Of a stretch of DNA of 64,000 bases, positions 53,341 to 60,947 are shown piece after piece (the first letter of the stretch is position 1; the number at the start of each line of letters is the position of its first letter). A program made the position numbers and the translations under genes. The stretch lies in NCBI GenBank assembly GCA_029222685.1, contig JARHVB010000005.1, forward strand, positions 62,001-126,000. Direction: 5' to 3'. The notes under the pieces were generated by a model, which was not told where the DNA came from, did not search any database, and was given only the letters and a program-made list of their open reading frames with translations. The stretch is from Terripilifer ovatus (lineage in GTDB: Bacteria > Pseudomonadota > Alphaproteobacteria > Rhizobiales > Beijerinckiaceae).

Positions 53341-54008
53341 ATTCTCAAGCCACCGACCAGAACGTCCTGCAAGTGGCGTCGGCGCTTGGCGATCATCGTC
53401 TCGGCGAGCAGGTCCTGGCCGAGGATCGCCGACAGCGTGAAAGCATTGGCAAAATGAAACATGCAGGTCGCAAACACCGTCAGGTAGAACTGCGTCGGAT
53501 CGGTGTGTTTGGCGAACAGACCTTCCTTCTGTCCGCGCCGAAGCACAAGCTTGATGGCAGTGCGGAGCGGCGCCACCGCCTCCCGCACAGCCGTCAGAAC
53601 GTCTTCGGTCAGATGTTCGCCGCGATAGTGATTTTCATGGGCGATCATCTCGACCACGTAGGGCGTCTCACGGAAATGATCGAAGATCACGCCGATCACG
53701 CGGCGCATGGCAGCGTCCGCCGGCAGGTTTGCAAGATCGTCAAGATCGAGGCCGGACATGCTCTTGCCGTACCCGAAGGTCAGCGCCGCCTGAAACAGCT
53801 TGTCCTTGCTGCCGAAATAATAATAGAGCGCTTGCTTGTTGATCCTGGCGCGCCGCGCGATCTCATCGACGCGCGCGCCTGCGAGGCCCCTTTGAGCGAA
53901 TTCGGCCAGCGCCGCCGTGAGGATGCGCTCTTCGGTGGGCAAGGCATGGGTCGACAAGGCCTGCGTGTCGCCGGATGTCTTGCCGGAGTCTTTGGGATTT
54001 TTCTTCAA
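53325..54008 (-). CDS. TetR/AcrR-family transcriptional regulator
   Basis: A 227-residue regulator with a hydrophilic leader of ~25 residues, then a TetR helix-turn-helix (TEERILTAALAEFAQRGLAG, RVDEIARRARINKQALYYYF, GSKDKLF) and a C-terminal ligand domain. The C-terminal half resembles the TetR_C subgroup often seen beside pyrimidine and fatty-acid catabolic genes. It is embedded between a dehydrogenase gene and hyuA on the same strand and likely represses them. The ligand may be the pathway substrate. Confidence 0.9.
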   Translation of the reverse strand: MKKNPKDSGKTSGDTQALSTHALPTEERILTAALAEFAQRGLAGARVDEIARRARINKQALYYYFGSKDKLFQAALTFGYGKSMSGLDLDDLANLPADAAMRRVIGVIFDHFRETPYVVEMIAHENHYRGEHLTEDVLTAVREAVAPLRTAIKLVLRRGQKEGLFAKHTDPTQFYLTVFATCMFHFANAFTLSAILGQDLLAETMIAKRRRHLQDVLVGGLRIQPNG

Positions 54009-54085
54009 GGCGCCGCCTCAACTGCAATCGACCGGCTCACCTTATCCAGGAATGTCCTACGGTTCGCAATGGCGGGGCCTTCTGG

Positions 54086-54964
54086 CTACATGTCCGGGAG
54101 TGCGCCGATCGCCAGGATATCGTGCGAGCCGAGGCCATCCGCCTTCGCCTCTTCCAGGGCAAGCTTGATGGCGTCGAGGAGCGAACCAGGCAGGCCGGAC
54201 GGCTGAACATCCTCGAGGCAGTTCAGGTCTTTCAGGCAGCGCCAGATGGCGAAGCCCTCCTTGCCGCCGCTCGCCAGCACCTTGTCCAATCGATCCTCGA
54301 TCAGCGGATGCCGCGGCGCGCCGTTGCGCAGCACGTCGAGGGTAACGGCTTCGGGCAGCCCTGCCGTCTTCGCCATGCTGAGCCCGGCGGCGAAGCAGGC
54401 ATTGTAGGCGAGATAGACGAATTGATTGATCGCCTTCATCCGGCTCGCCGCGCCAATCTCTCCAAGATAATGAACGATGTTACCGGCGACACGAAGCGCC
54501 GGTTCAACCTGGGCAAAGCCTGCCCTAGACCCGCTTGCCATCACCACGAGCTTTCCCGACGCAGCGCCCGCTTCGCCACCTGAGAGCGGCACATCGAGAT
54601 AATCAACTCCCTGATCGATGAGAACGCGTTGCATGTGACCGGCAAACGAGGGTGCAACAGTCGTGAAATCGGCAACCGTGCGCGAATATCCCGCATCGCG
54701 TTCCAGCGACCGCCCTTCCAGAAACCCGGCGACGACGCCAGGGTCCGGCAGGCAAAGCAGCGTGCGCCGGTAGCGCAGATGTGCAAGCCGATCAGCCGGA
54801 GCCTCGATCAGTCCACGCGCTGCGAGTTGCCCCACAACTGCCCGATCGACATCATAAATATGAATGTCGAACCCGGCCTGCGCCAGGCGCAAGGCGACGG
54901 GCCCGCCCATGCGGCCGAGACCGACAAATAGAATCGTGTCGTCGATCACGGGAGACCCGTTCAC
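54086..54964 (-). CDS. 3-hydroxyisobutyrate dehydrogenase-family oxidoreductase
   Basis: NAD(P)-dependent beta-hydroxyacid dehydrogenase of 292 residues. It has the Rossmann motif FVGLGRMGGPVALRL, the substrate-binding DVPLSGGEAGAASGKLVVM and the catalytic Lys in SRMKAINQFVYLA. I place the start at GTG 54964, in GTGA overlap with the Rieske gene stop; a second GTG (54949) is possible, and the longer upstream frame lies wholly inside the Rieske gene. It probably oxidises a hydroxy acid or reduces a semialdehyde in the pathway. Confidence 0.87.
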   Translation of the reverse strand: MNGSPVIDDTILFVGLGRMGGPVALRLAQAGFDIHIYDVDRAVVGQLAARGLIEAPADRLAHLRYRRTLLCLPDPGVVAGFLEGRSLERDAGYSRTVADFTTVAPSFAGHMQRVLIDQGVDYLDVPLSGGEAGAASGKLVVMASGSRAGFAQVEPALRVAGNIVHYLGEIGAASRMKAINQFVYLAYNACFAAGLSMAKTAGLPEAVTLDVLRNGAPRHPLIEDRLDKVLASGGKEGFAIWRCLKDLNCLEDVQPSGLPGSLLDAIKLALEEAKADGLGSHDILAIGALPDM

Positions 54965-56013
54965 TCTGCCGCCTGCACGCCGATCGATCCGACGAGACGC
55001 TCCGCCTGCTGCGTCGCTTCCTTCATGAGCATGCGGCGAATCCTGGAGACGCCGACGTCGCACTGGATCATGGTTTCGCGGCCGCGTGCACTTGCCGGGA
55101 TGGCTTCGATGATGTCGCGATCCTGCTCGATGACATAGTCGTGGCGCCTTTCGAGACGGTTCTTGTAGAGGAAGCGCCAGAGATCGCGGCGCCAGCCTTC
55201 CGATTTCTGATAGCGCATTACCCACATATAGGTATGGTCTTCATCGATCGGCGTGAGATGGCTGAGAATGGCGAAGAAGCCCCCACCGGCCGCTTTCGGA
55301 TAGGGAATCTGCGTGAAGACCCAAAAATTGGAGCCGGGCCTATAGGTCACCTCGGTGCGGTCGATATTGACGCCCTTCTGGTTGTCCCGCTCGATATAGA
55401 ACCCCTCCGCCGTATCGTGAATCTCGATCTTGCTTTGCTTGACGCCGTATTGCAGCGTGAACGTGTCGGCGTGCAGGTAGACCGCATGCATCGGGTCCAG
55501 CCGGTTATCGAGCGGCAACATGTAATTGCACGACCACTCGGCCGCATAGATGAAGCCCGACCATTCCGGCGAAACGAGCTGATAGGGAAGCTGCAATTCC
55601 GGCACGTCATCGCTCAGGCCATCGGAGAAATACAGAAAGATGGCGTCCGCGACCTCGCGCACCGGATATCCCTGAATCATCTTGCGCCCGACCAGCGGGC
55701 AGTTGGCAACGGGCGGGACATCCGTCACGGTGCCCGTGCCGTCGACCGCCAGGCCGTGATAGATGCAGGCCAGCTTGCCATCGATGACCCGTCCGCGCGA
55801 CAGTGGCGCGCCACGATGGGGACAGAAATCCTCGACGGCCTGAACACGGCCGGAAGCATCGCGCCAAAGCGCTATATCCTGGTTGAGCCGCTTCAGCTTG
55901 ATCGGCTTGTCGCTCACCTCGCTGGCCCTGCAGACCATATACCACTGGTTGAGAAGGCCCGTCTTGAGAATATCCTGCGCGGTCGGCGCCGGCTTTGCCT
56001 GTCGGTTCTGCAT
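54961..56013 (-). CDS. Rieske non-heme iron oxygenase, alpha subunit type
   Basis: Terminal oxygenase, 350 residues. The Rieske [2Fe-2S] site is CPHRGAPLSRGRV with CIYHG downstream (about 64-88). The mononuclear iron site is NRLDPMHAVYLH (Asp plus two His), near residue 170. The size and single-subunit look fit oxygenases of the vanillate demethylase/phthalate type. No ferredoxin or reductase gene is present in the window, so electrons must come from a partner encoded elsewhere. It overlaps the dehydrogenase gene by four bases and follows a 67-residue protein gene. Confidence 0.92.
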   Translation of the reverse strand: MQNRQAKPAPTAQDILKTGLLNQWYMVCRASEVSDKPIKLKRLNQDIALWRDASGRVQAVEDFCPHRGAPLSRGRVIDGKLACIYHGLAVDGTGTVTDVPPVANCPLVGRKMIQGYPVREVADAIFLYFSDGLSDDVPELQLPYQLVSPEWSGFIYAAEWSCNYMLPLDNRLDPMHAVYLHADTFTLQYGVKQSKIEIHDTAEGFYIERDNQKGVNIDRTEVTYRPGSNFWVFTQIPYPKAAGGGFFAILSHLTPIDEDHTYMWVMRYQKSEGWRRDLWRFLYKNRLERRHDYVIEQDRDIIEAIPASARGRETMIQCDVGVSRIRRMLMKEATQQAERLVGSIGVQAAE

Positions 56014-56025
56014 TTCGATGTTCCT

Positions 56026-56229
56026 TCAGGCGGCCAGCCGCGCCAATTCGCGTTGAAGAGAGTCAGGCGTCCAGGCCGCATCACCGCCGGGCAATGGCCC
56101 GATCTTGTTCAGCCCATCCGCCAGTTGTTCGAGCGAGGCCGCGCCTTCGGACAGAAGCTTTTCCAGAGCGTCACCGAGCTTGTCCTCATAGGCAAGCCTG
56201 TCCTCATAGGATTGAGTATCGCTCGTCAT
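56026..56229 (-). CDS. Small recombinase-like helix-turn-helix protein
   Basis: A 67-residue acidic protein. The N-terminus contains an imperfect repeat (YEDRLAYEDKLGDAL), then LLSEGAASLEQLADGLNKIG, then a segment with AWTPDSLQRELARL. This resembles the small recombinase-like helix-turn-helix proteins annotated next to Rieske oxygenases in other proteobacteria. Recombinases use the same short fold to recognise DNA, but here the protein stands alone and is acidic, so an accessory or assembly role is as likely as DNA binding. It lies between a binding-protein gene (14-base gap) and the Rieske gene (12-base gap). Confidence 0.72.
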   Translation of the reverse strand: MTSDTQSYEDRLAYEDKLGDALEKLLSEGAASLEQLADGLNKIGPLPGGDAAWTPDSLQRELARLAA

Positions 56230-56243
56230 CCGTGTCTCCCGAA

Positions 56244-57248
56244 TTAGTCGCCGACAAATTGATTGGTGAAGAGCTGGTCAACCGGCGTCGCCTTTTCGAC
56301 GATCTGCTGGGCTACATAGAAATCCTGCAATTTCGTCAGCTTCTGCCGGTCGATGAAGCCGGGCTTTGGCTGGCCGCGATAGACATATTGCGTGTAGAAT
56401 TCGAAAATCGATTGAACCGTTTCCTCACGCCCCTTGTTCTCGGGCGCGGCCTTGACGAAATCGACTGCCGTGCCCGCCGGATCGGCGATGATGTCGGTCA
56501 TGCCCCGCAACGTCGCGCGTACGAGCTTGCGCACGAAATCCGGCCGCTCCCTGATCGTCTTGTCGGAAGCGAGAATGGCCTGCGCCATGCTCGGGAAAAA
56601 TTCATCTCCGGGAATGACGCGGACCTTGCCGCCATTCTCCTGGACATATCCGATGTAATCGGGCGCCGAAGCCATGGCGACGGCCTTTTTGGCAAGAAAC
56701 AACTGCCAGATGCCGCTCGGTCCGGCGGCCTGGATGTCGACGTCGTTCTTCGTCATCCCGGCCTGGGCCAGCATGCCGAGCAGCGCATAGAAGGTCGTAT
56801 CCTGATAGGCCAGCACGGTGACGGTCTTGCCTCTCAGATCGGCGGGACCTTTGATGTCCGAATCTTCATGCACCATGAGCTGGGTGAGGCCGCCGCCGCC
56901 AAGAACGGCCACCGCCTTGATCGGCACGTCATTGCCGCGAACGATGATCGGCGTATCGCCCAGCGCGCCGCCGATCAGCGCATTGCCGACACCGACCTGT
57001 TTGGCGACGTCGACGCCGCCTTTCGCGGTCTGGAATTCGATGTCCAGGCCTTCGGCGGCATAGTAGCCGCGCTGCTTGGCCACCATCCACGGCCCGAAGG
57101 CCGGCCGCGCCGCCGGCGCCGGCAGCAGGTAGAGCACTTTCTCCAATGTCTGGGCGGGCGTTTGTGCAGGCGTCTGTGCCTGGGATGGCCCGGAAAGCAC
57201 GGCGGCCAGAAATGTACTGGCAAGCAAGAACCCGGCACGAAGACGCAT
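56244..57248 (-). CDS. NMT1/SsuA-type periplasmic binding protein, orphan
   Basis: Periplasmic binding protein, 334 residues, with a signal peptide ending at SQAQ and a threefold AQTPAQT-type repeat (AQTPAQTPAQT) just after it. Fold landmarks are GYYAAEGLDIEFQTAKGGVD and VTVLAYQDTTFYALLGMLAQ. It opens a long minus-strand unit. The start ATG 57248 follows CGAGG; in-frame ATGs at 57263 and 57329 lie in or near the operator. No cognate ATPase or permease gene adjoins. Divergent from an IclR gene with a 16-base palindrome between. Confidence 0.88.
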   Translation of the reverse strand: MRLRAGFLLASTFLAAVLSGPSQAQTPAQTPAQTLEKVLYLLPAPAARPAFGPWMVAKQRGYYAAEGLDIEFQTAKGGVDVAKQVGVGNALIGGALGDTPIIVRGNDVPIKAVAVLGGGGLTQLMVHEDSDIKGPADLRGKTVTVLAYQDTTFYALLGMLAQAGMTKNDVDIQAAGPSGIWQLFLAKKAVAMASAPDYIGYVQENGGKVRVIPGDEFFPSMAQAILASDKTIRERPDFVRKLVRATLRGMTDIIADPAGTAVDFVKAAPENKGREETVQSIFEFYTQYVYRGQPKPGFIDRQKLTKLQDFYVAQQIVEKATPVDQLFTNQFVGD

Positions 57249-57266
57249 GGACAAACCTCGCATTTC

Positions 57267-57282
57267 GTTCCATATATGGAAC
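57267..57282. promoter_or_regulatory. Perfect palindrome GTTCCATATATGGAAC, candidate IclR operator
   Basis: A perfect 16-base palindrome lies 18 bases before the binding-protein start and about 97 bases before the IclR start; a half-site TTGGAAC follows at 57295-57301. Palindromes of this GGAA/TTCC type are typical of IclR-family sites. It probably controls the long minus-strand unit and the regulator itself. Confidence 0.7.
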
Positions 57283-57378
57283 AATGTCTTGTAATTGGAA
57301 CAGACTATAATTCTGCCGTGGGTTGTCAACCTTGGGCCTCGCTGCTCGGGAAGACCGTCGCTGCAATGGGAGAGAAAA

Positions 57379-58134
57379 TTGGGTCAGGTTCCGAGCCTGG
57401 AACGGGCGATCGCAATCCTCCGACTTTTCAATCGCTCGCGCCGGCTTATCTCCGCGCCGGAAATCTCGCAGGAGCTCGCCATCCCGCGTTCGACCACCCA
57501 TCGCGTCCTGCAATCGCTGGTCGACCTGGACCTGTTGCGGCGCGAGCCGGGCGATCTCTACGCGACGGGTCATGGTGTGCTGACGCTCGGATTTGAACAT
57601 CTGGCGGCCCAGCCGCTGACCGACGTCGCCAGTCCCATCCTATCGCGCCTGCGCGACCAGACGCAGTGCACCGCCCATCTGGCCGTGCTGGAAAACCGCA
57701 ACACCATCTATATCCTGCGGCATCTCACGCCCTCGCCGTTCACGCCGACGATCAGCATCGGCGCCTCGGTTCCAGCCCATGCGACCGTGATGGGCCGCGT
57801 GCTTCTCCTCGACAAGGACGCCGCCGCGATCAGGCGTCTGTTCCGCGGCGTCAGCCTGCAGAGGTTCACGGATCGCACACCGCGTTCCATCGATGACCTG
57901 CTGGAACTGATCGAACTCGATCGCGCCCGCGGTTACGCGTTGAGCGAAGGATTCTTCGGCAATGTCGCGGCGGTCGCAGCACCCGTCAGGAATGCATCCG
58001 GCGCCATCGTGGCCGGCATCAGTGTCGTCGCCGCGCAAGGGTCGGAACTCGGCCTGCAGATCTCCACCATGATCAAGGATGCCGTCCTCGAAGCCGCGAA
58101 CGACATTTCACGCGCGCTTGGCGTCACCCGATAG
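57379..58134 (+). CDS. IclR-family transcriptional regulator
   Basis: A 251-residue regulator with an N-terminal winged helix (SLERAIAILRLFNRSRRLIS, EISQELAIPRSTTHRVLQSL) and a C-terminal effector domain (VPAHATVMGRVLL, GYALSEGFFGNVAAVAAPV, GLQISTMI). I favour TTG 57379, which follows GGGAGAG and gives normal length and leader. ATG 57295 would add 28 residues and overlap the operator half-site. Divergent from the binding-protein gene; its likely ligand is a pathway intermediate. Confidence 0.9.
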   Translation: MGQVPSLERAIAILRLFNRSRRLISAPEISQELAIPRSTTHRVLQSLVDLDLLRREPGDLYATGHGVLTLGFEHLAAQPLTDVASPILSRLRDQTQCTAHLAVLENRNTIYILRHLTPSPFTPTISIGASVPAHATVMGRVLLLDKDAAAIRRLFRGVSLQRFTDRTPRSIDDLLELIELDRARGYALSEGFFGNVAAVAAPVRNASGAIVAGISVVAAQGSELGLQISTMIKDAVLEAANDISRALGVTR

Positions 58135-58232
58135 GCAGTAGCCAAACGGCAAGCCGATTGGCAAGGCGTTTACATATTTGTCAAAACCAACTAATTTAGC
58201 GAAATGTAACCTAATCTCACCCACGATCGCAC

Positions 58233-59348
58233 ATGGCCCTGACAAAGCGGGACGCTTCCGGCACAGAGCGGCATTTCAAGCTCGGTCTCTTCGCGGCAAA
58301 TTGTTCGGGCGGCCAGGCGGCGACCACGGTTCCCGAAAGCTGGTCCGGCAATTGGGAGGAGAACCGACAGGTCGCCATAATCGCGGATAATGCCGGTATC
58401 GATTTTCTTCTGCCTATTGCCCGCTGGCGCGGCTATGACGGCGCCAGCATCTTCCATATGAGCTCGCTCGAGACGACGACCTGGGCCGCGGCCCTGCTAG
58501 CCATCACAAAACATCTCACCGTCGTTTCGACCGTACACGTCGCCTTCACCCATCCGGTCATGGCGGCGAAACAATTCGCGACCTTGGCGCAGATCGGCAA
58601 AGGACGTTTTGCCTTGAACGTCGTCTGCGGCTGGAACGAGCCCGAATATCGCATGTTCGGCCTCGACCTGCCGCAAGACCACAAGGACCGTTACGCCTAC
58701 GGACGCGAATGGCTCGACATCGTCCGGCGACTATGGCGATCGGATCGCCCGTTCGACTGGCATGGCGACCACTTCCATCTTGAGCAAGCGGTGTCAGCGC
58801 CGCGGCCGGCGCATGAGCCGATCATCCTCAACGCCGCCGCTTCAATGGAAGGACGCCAGTTCGCCGTCGAACAATCCGACCTTCTGTTCACCTCCCTCAC
58901 CGATCTTGAAAAAGCGCGGCGCGACGTTGCCGCCCTCAAGGCGCAGGCATCCAACGCGCATGGCCGGACGATCGATGTCCTCGGCGTCGGCCATGTCGTG
59001 TGCCGGCCGACGCGGCGGGAGGCGCTGGACTATTACGAGCATTACGCCAACGTGCACGGCGATTGGGCCGCCGTCGATCGGCTCATGGACGTTCAATCGC
59101 GCTTCGCTAAATCCTTCTCGCCCGACGAATTGCAGGCATTCAGAGTCCGTTTTGCCGCGGGACACGGTACCTATCCCCTCGTCGGCAGTCCCGACGACAT
59201 CGCCGCCGAGATCGCGCGCATTGAATCAACAGGCCTTGCCGGCATCGCCGTCTCGTTCGTCAATTACCTGGATGAACTTCCATATTTTTGCGCGGAAGTC
59301 CTGCCCCGCCTGCAACGCGAATCGAAGCATTCCGGTTCGGTTCGCTGA
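58233..59348 (+). CDS. LLM-class flavin-dependent monooxygenase
   Basis: A 371-residue bacterial-luciferase-fold enzyme that uses reduced FMN and oxygen. It has the family features NVVCGWNEPEYRMFG, DHKDRYAYGREWLDIVRRLW and PIILNAAASMEGRQFA. The profile recalls SsuD/SfnG/RutA-type enzymes that split C-S or C-N bonds or open pyrimidine rings. It needs a flavin reductase; none adjoins, though one lies at 27800-28360. Located between IclR and MarR genes on the same strand, within the N-heterocycle region. The exact reaction is open. Confidence 0.88.
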   Translation: MALTKRDASGTERHFKLGLFAANCSGGQAATTVPESWSGNWEENRQVAIIADNAGIDFLLPIARWRGYDGASIFHMSSLETTTWAAALLAITKHLTVVSTVHVAFTHPVMAAKQFATLAQIGKGRFALNVVCGWNEPEYRMFGLDLPQDHKDRYAYGREWLDIVRRLWRSDRPFDWHGDHFHLEQAVSAPRPAHEPIILNAAASMEGRQFAVEQSDLLFTSLTDLEKARRDVAALKAQASNAHGRTIDVLGVGHVVCRPTRREALDYYEHYANVHGDWAAVDRLMDVQSRFAKSFSPDELQAFRVRFAAGHGTYPLVGSPDDIAAEIARIESTGLAGIAVSFVNYLDELPYFCAEVLPRLQRESKHSGSVR

Positions 59349-59471
59349 ATTTTCCTGAGGAATGAAGCCATTAGAGGCTTGTTTCGGAGCCGGATTGGCT
59401 TGCCAATGCCGTCTCGCTGGCGTAGCGCTTTACGTTTGGCGACGTTTGAGCGGATTTGCGAACCGGGACCG

Positions 59472-59975
59472 ATGGGCAAGAAGATCACCGAGACTGCCAA
59501 GGGAACGATCCGGCTCGATCTGGAACAGCGTTCCTTCTACCGCTTTTCGCTTTTGGCAACCCAGATCAACAGGTCGGTCGCCAATGCCTATGTCCAGAAA
59601 TTCGGCCGGCCTGTCCACGGCTGGAAAGTCATTACATTGCTCGGCCGCTATGGGCCTTTGACCGCATCGCAGATCAACGGCCACACCACGCTCGAAATGG
59701 ACAAGGTCACCCGGATCGTCGACAGCCTAGTGACTCAGGGCGTCGTCACCCGCGACCAGGACAAGGCCGACCGGCGTCGCGTCATCGTCTCCCTCACCGC
59801 CAAGGGGAAGCGCATCAACAACCAGATCGAACAGATGATCGGGACGATGGAGCGCGAGTTCCTGATCGTACTCGCAGCGAAAGAGCGCGAACTGTTCTAT
59901 GACCTTCTGGACCGGCTGCAGGGGCGCGCGAACCAGATTTTCACGGTCAAGCAAGACTGGAATATGTTGAAATAG
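59472..59975 (+). CDS. MarR-family transcriptional regulator
   Basis: A 167-residue winged-helix regulator. The DNA-binding part is LTASQINGHTTLEMDKVTRI then VDSLVTQGVVTRDQDKADRR, with the usual MarR basic wing DKADRRRVIVSLTAKG. ATG 59472 gives the normal leader; an ATG at 59379 adds 31 residues. It ends four bases before a convergent cyclase gene. It may control the divergent cyclase/Rieske pair, whose intergenic region has repeated TTGCG elements. Confidence 0.88.
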   Translation: MGKKITETAKGTIRLDLEQRSFYRFSLLATQINRSVANAYVQKFGRPVHGWKVITLLGRYGPLTASQINGHTTLEMDKVTRIVDSLVTQGVVTRDQDKADRRRVIVSLTAKGKRINNQIEQMIGTMEREFLIVLAAKERELFYDLLDRLQGRANQIFTVKQDWNMLK

Positions 59976-59979
59976 ATCG

Positions 59980-60717
59980 TCACGACGGCTCAACGAAGGG
60001 CCGCGCCACCACCCGTGCGGGTGCGCCATCCGAGCCGACGATGTTGATGCCCAGAAACATGATCTCGACGCGCTGACCGGCGAGGCTCGTCAGGTTGGTC
60101 ATATGCTCGGCGATCAGCACGCCGTGGCTCAGCAAGGTCCGGTGCACCGGATAGTCAAAATCGTCCGGCCGATAATGCGGCGCAAGATCGGTCGAACTTG
60201 AATCGACGCCGACCAGCTTGGCGCCATGTTCGATGAGCCAATACGCCGCATCTTCCGTCAGCACCGGATGATCTTCATAGCTGTCGGTATTGACCTGCTC
60301 CCACCAGCCCGTGTCGATCAGCACGATATCGCCGCGCTGGATCGCCGGCGTCGCCCGTTCGAGATCGGCGGCAACGATCGCCCCCCGCGGCGGCTTGTCG
60401 ATGCGCCAGATGACGCCCTGCCCATAGAGGCGCTCGAGCGGCACCTGATCGATGGTCGGGCCGTCTTCGACAAAATGCCGGGGCGCATCGAAATGCGTTC
60501 CATGGTGCACCACCATGTGAATCTCGGTCACGTTGACCGGCGGATAGGTCATCCAGCGCCCGATCTTCGGCTGCGGAAAGAACGGAATGCGCGACAGCGT
60601 CTCTGTAATTGGATGCGAGAGATCCACCCACGGCAGCGGCGCGCCGGAAATCGACGGAAGCGGGACATCGATCCAGCCTTTCCATCCAGGACGCTTGGGC
60701 ACCGTTGAGTCGCACAT
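59980..60717 (-). CDS. Cyclase family protein (kynurenine formamidase-like)
   Basis: Metal-dependent hydrolase of 245 residues in the cyclase/formamidase family (PF04199). The signature HGTHFDAPRHF lies near residue 73, with DLSHPITET before it and LIDTGWWEQV and GVDSSSTD after. Members hydrolyse formamides, isatin or cyclic amides. It is divergent from the second Rieske oxygenase gene and convergent with marR. A C-N hydrolysis step in ring degradation is the most natural role. Confidence 0.88.
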   Translation of the reverse strand: MCDSTVPKRPGWKGWIDVPLPSISGAPLPWVDLSHPITETLSRIPFFPQPKIGRWMTYPPVNVTEIHMVVHHGTHFDAPRHFVEDGPTIDQVPLERLYGQGVIWRIDKPPRGAIVAADLERATPAIQRGDIVLIDTGWWEQVNTDSYEDHPVLTEDAAYWLIEHGAKLVGVDSSSTDLAPHYRPDDFDYPVHRTLLSHGVLIAEHMTNLTSLAGQRVEIMFLGINIVGSDGAPARVVARPFVEPS

Positions 60718-60835
60718 GCGATTGTTCGCTTCCTATCGAATTGGGAGACAGCTTCATAACACCTGCAGCCATGTTTTCAATGCGATATCATAATGTACGC
60801 ATGCAGGCTTCAGATGGGAGTTGCCATTTACAAAC

Positions 60836-60920
60836 TTGCGTTTCACAATTATATTGCGAAATCCGCATCATGGGCAGGGATTGCGTTAATTCCGCTCTGA
60901 CTTTGCGTTATGAATTGCGT
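60836..60920. promoter_or_regulatory. TTGCG-repeat operator region between cyclase and Rieske genes
   Basis: An imperfect inverted repeat pairs TTGCGTTTCACAAT (60836-60849) with ATTGCGAAATCCGCA (60853-60867). Three further TTGCGT copies follow at 60881, 60903 and 60915. The 230-base divergent gap is AT-rich. This looks like a cooperative operator for a regulator, possibly the nearby MarR protein. Binding is inferred. Confidence 0.45.
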
Positions 60921-60947
60921 CTGGTTGGAATGGCAGCGAGGTGAACG

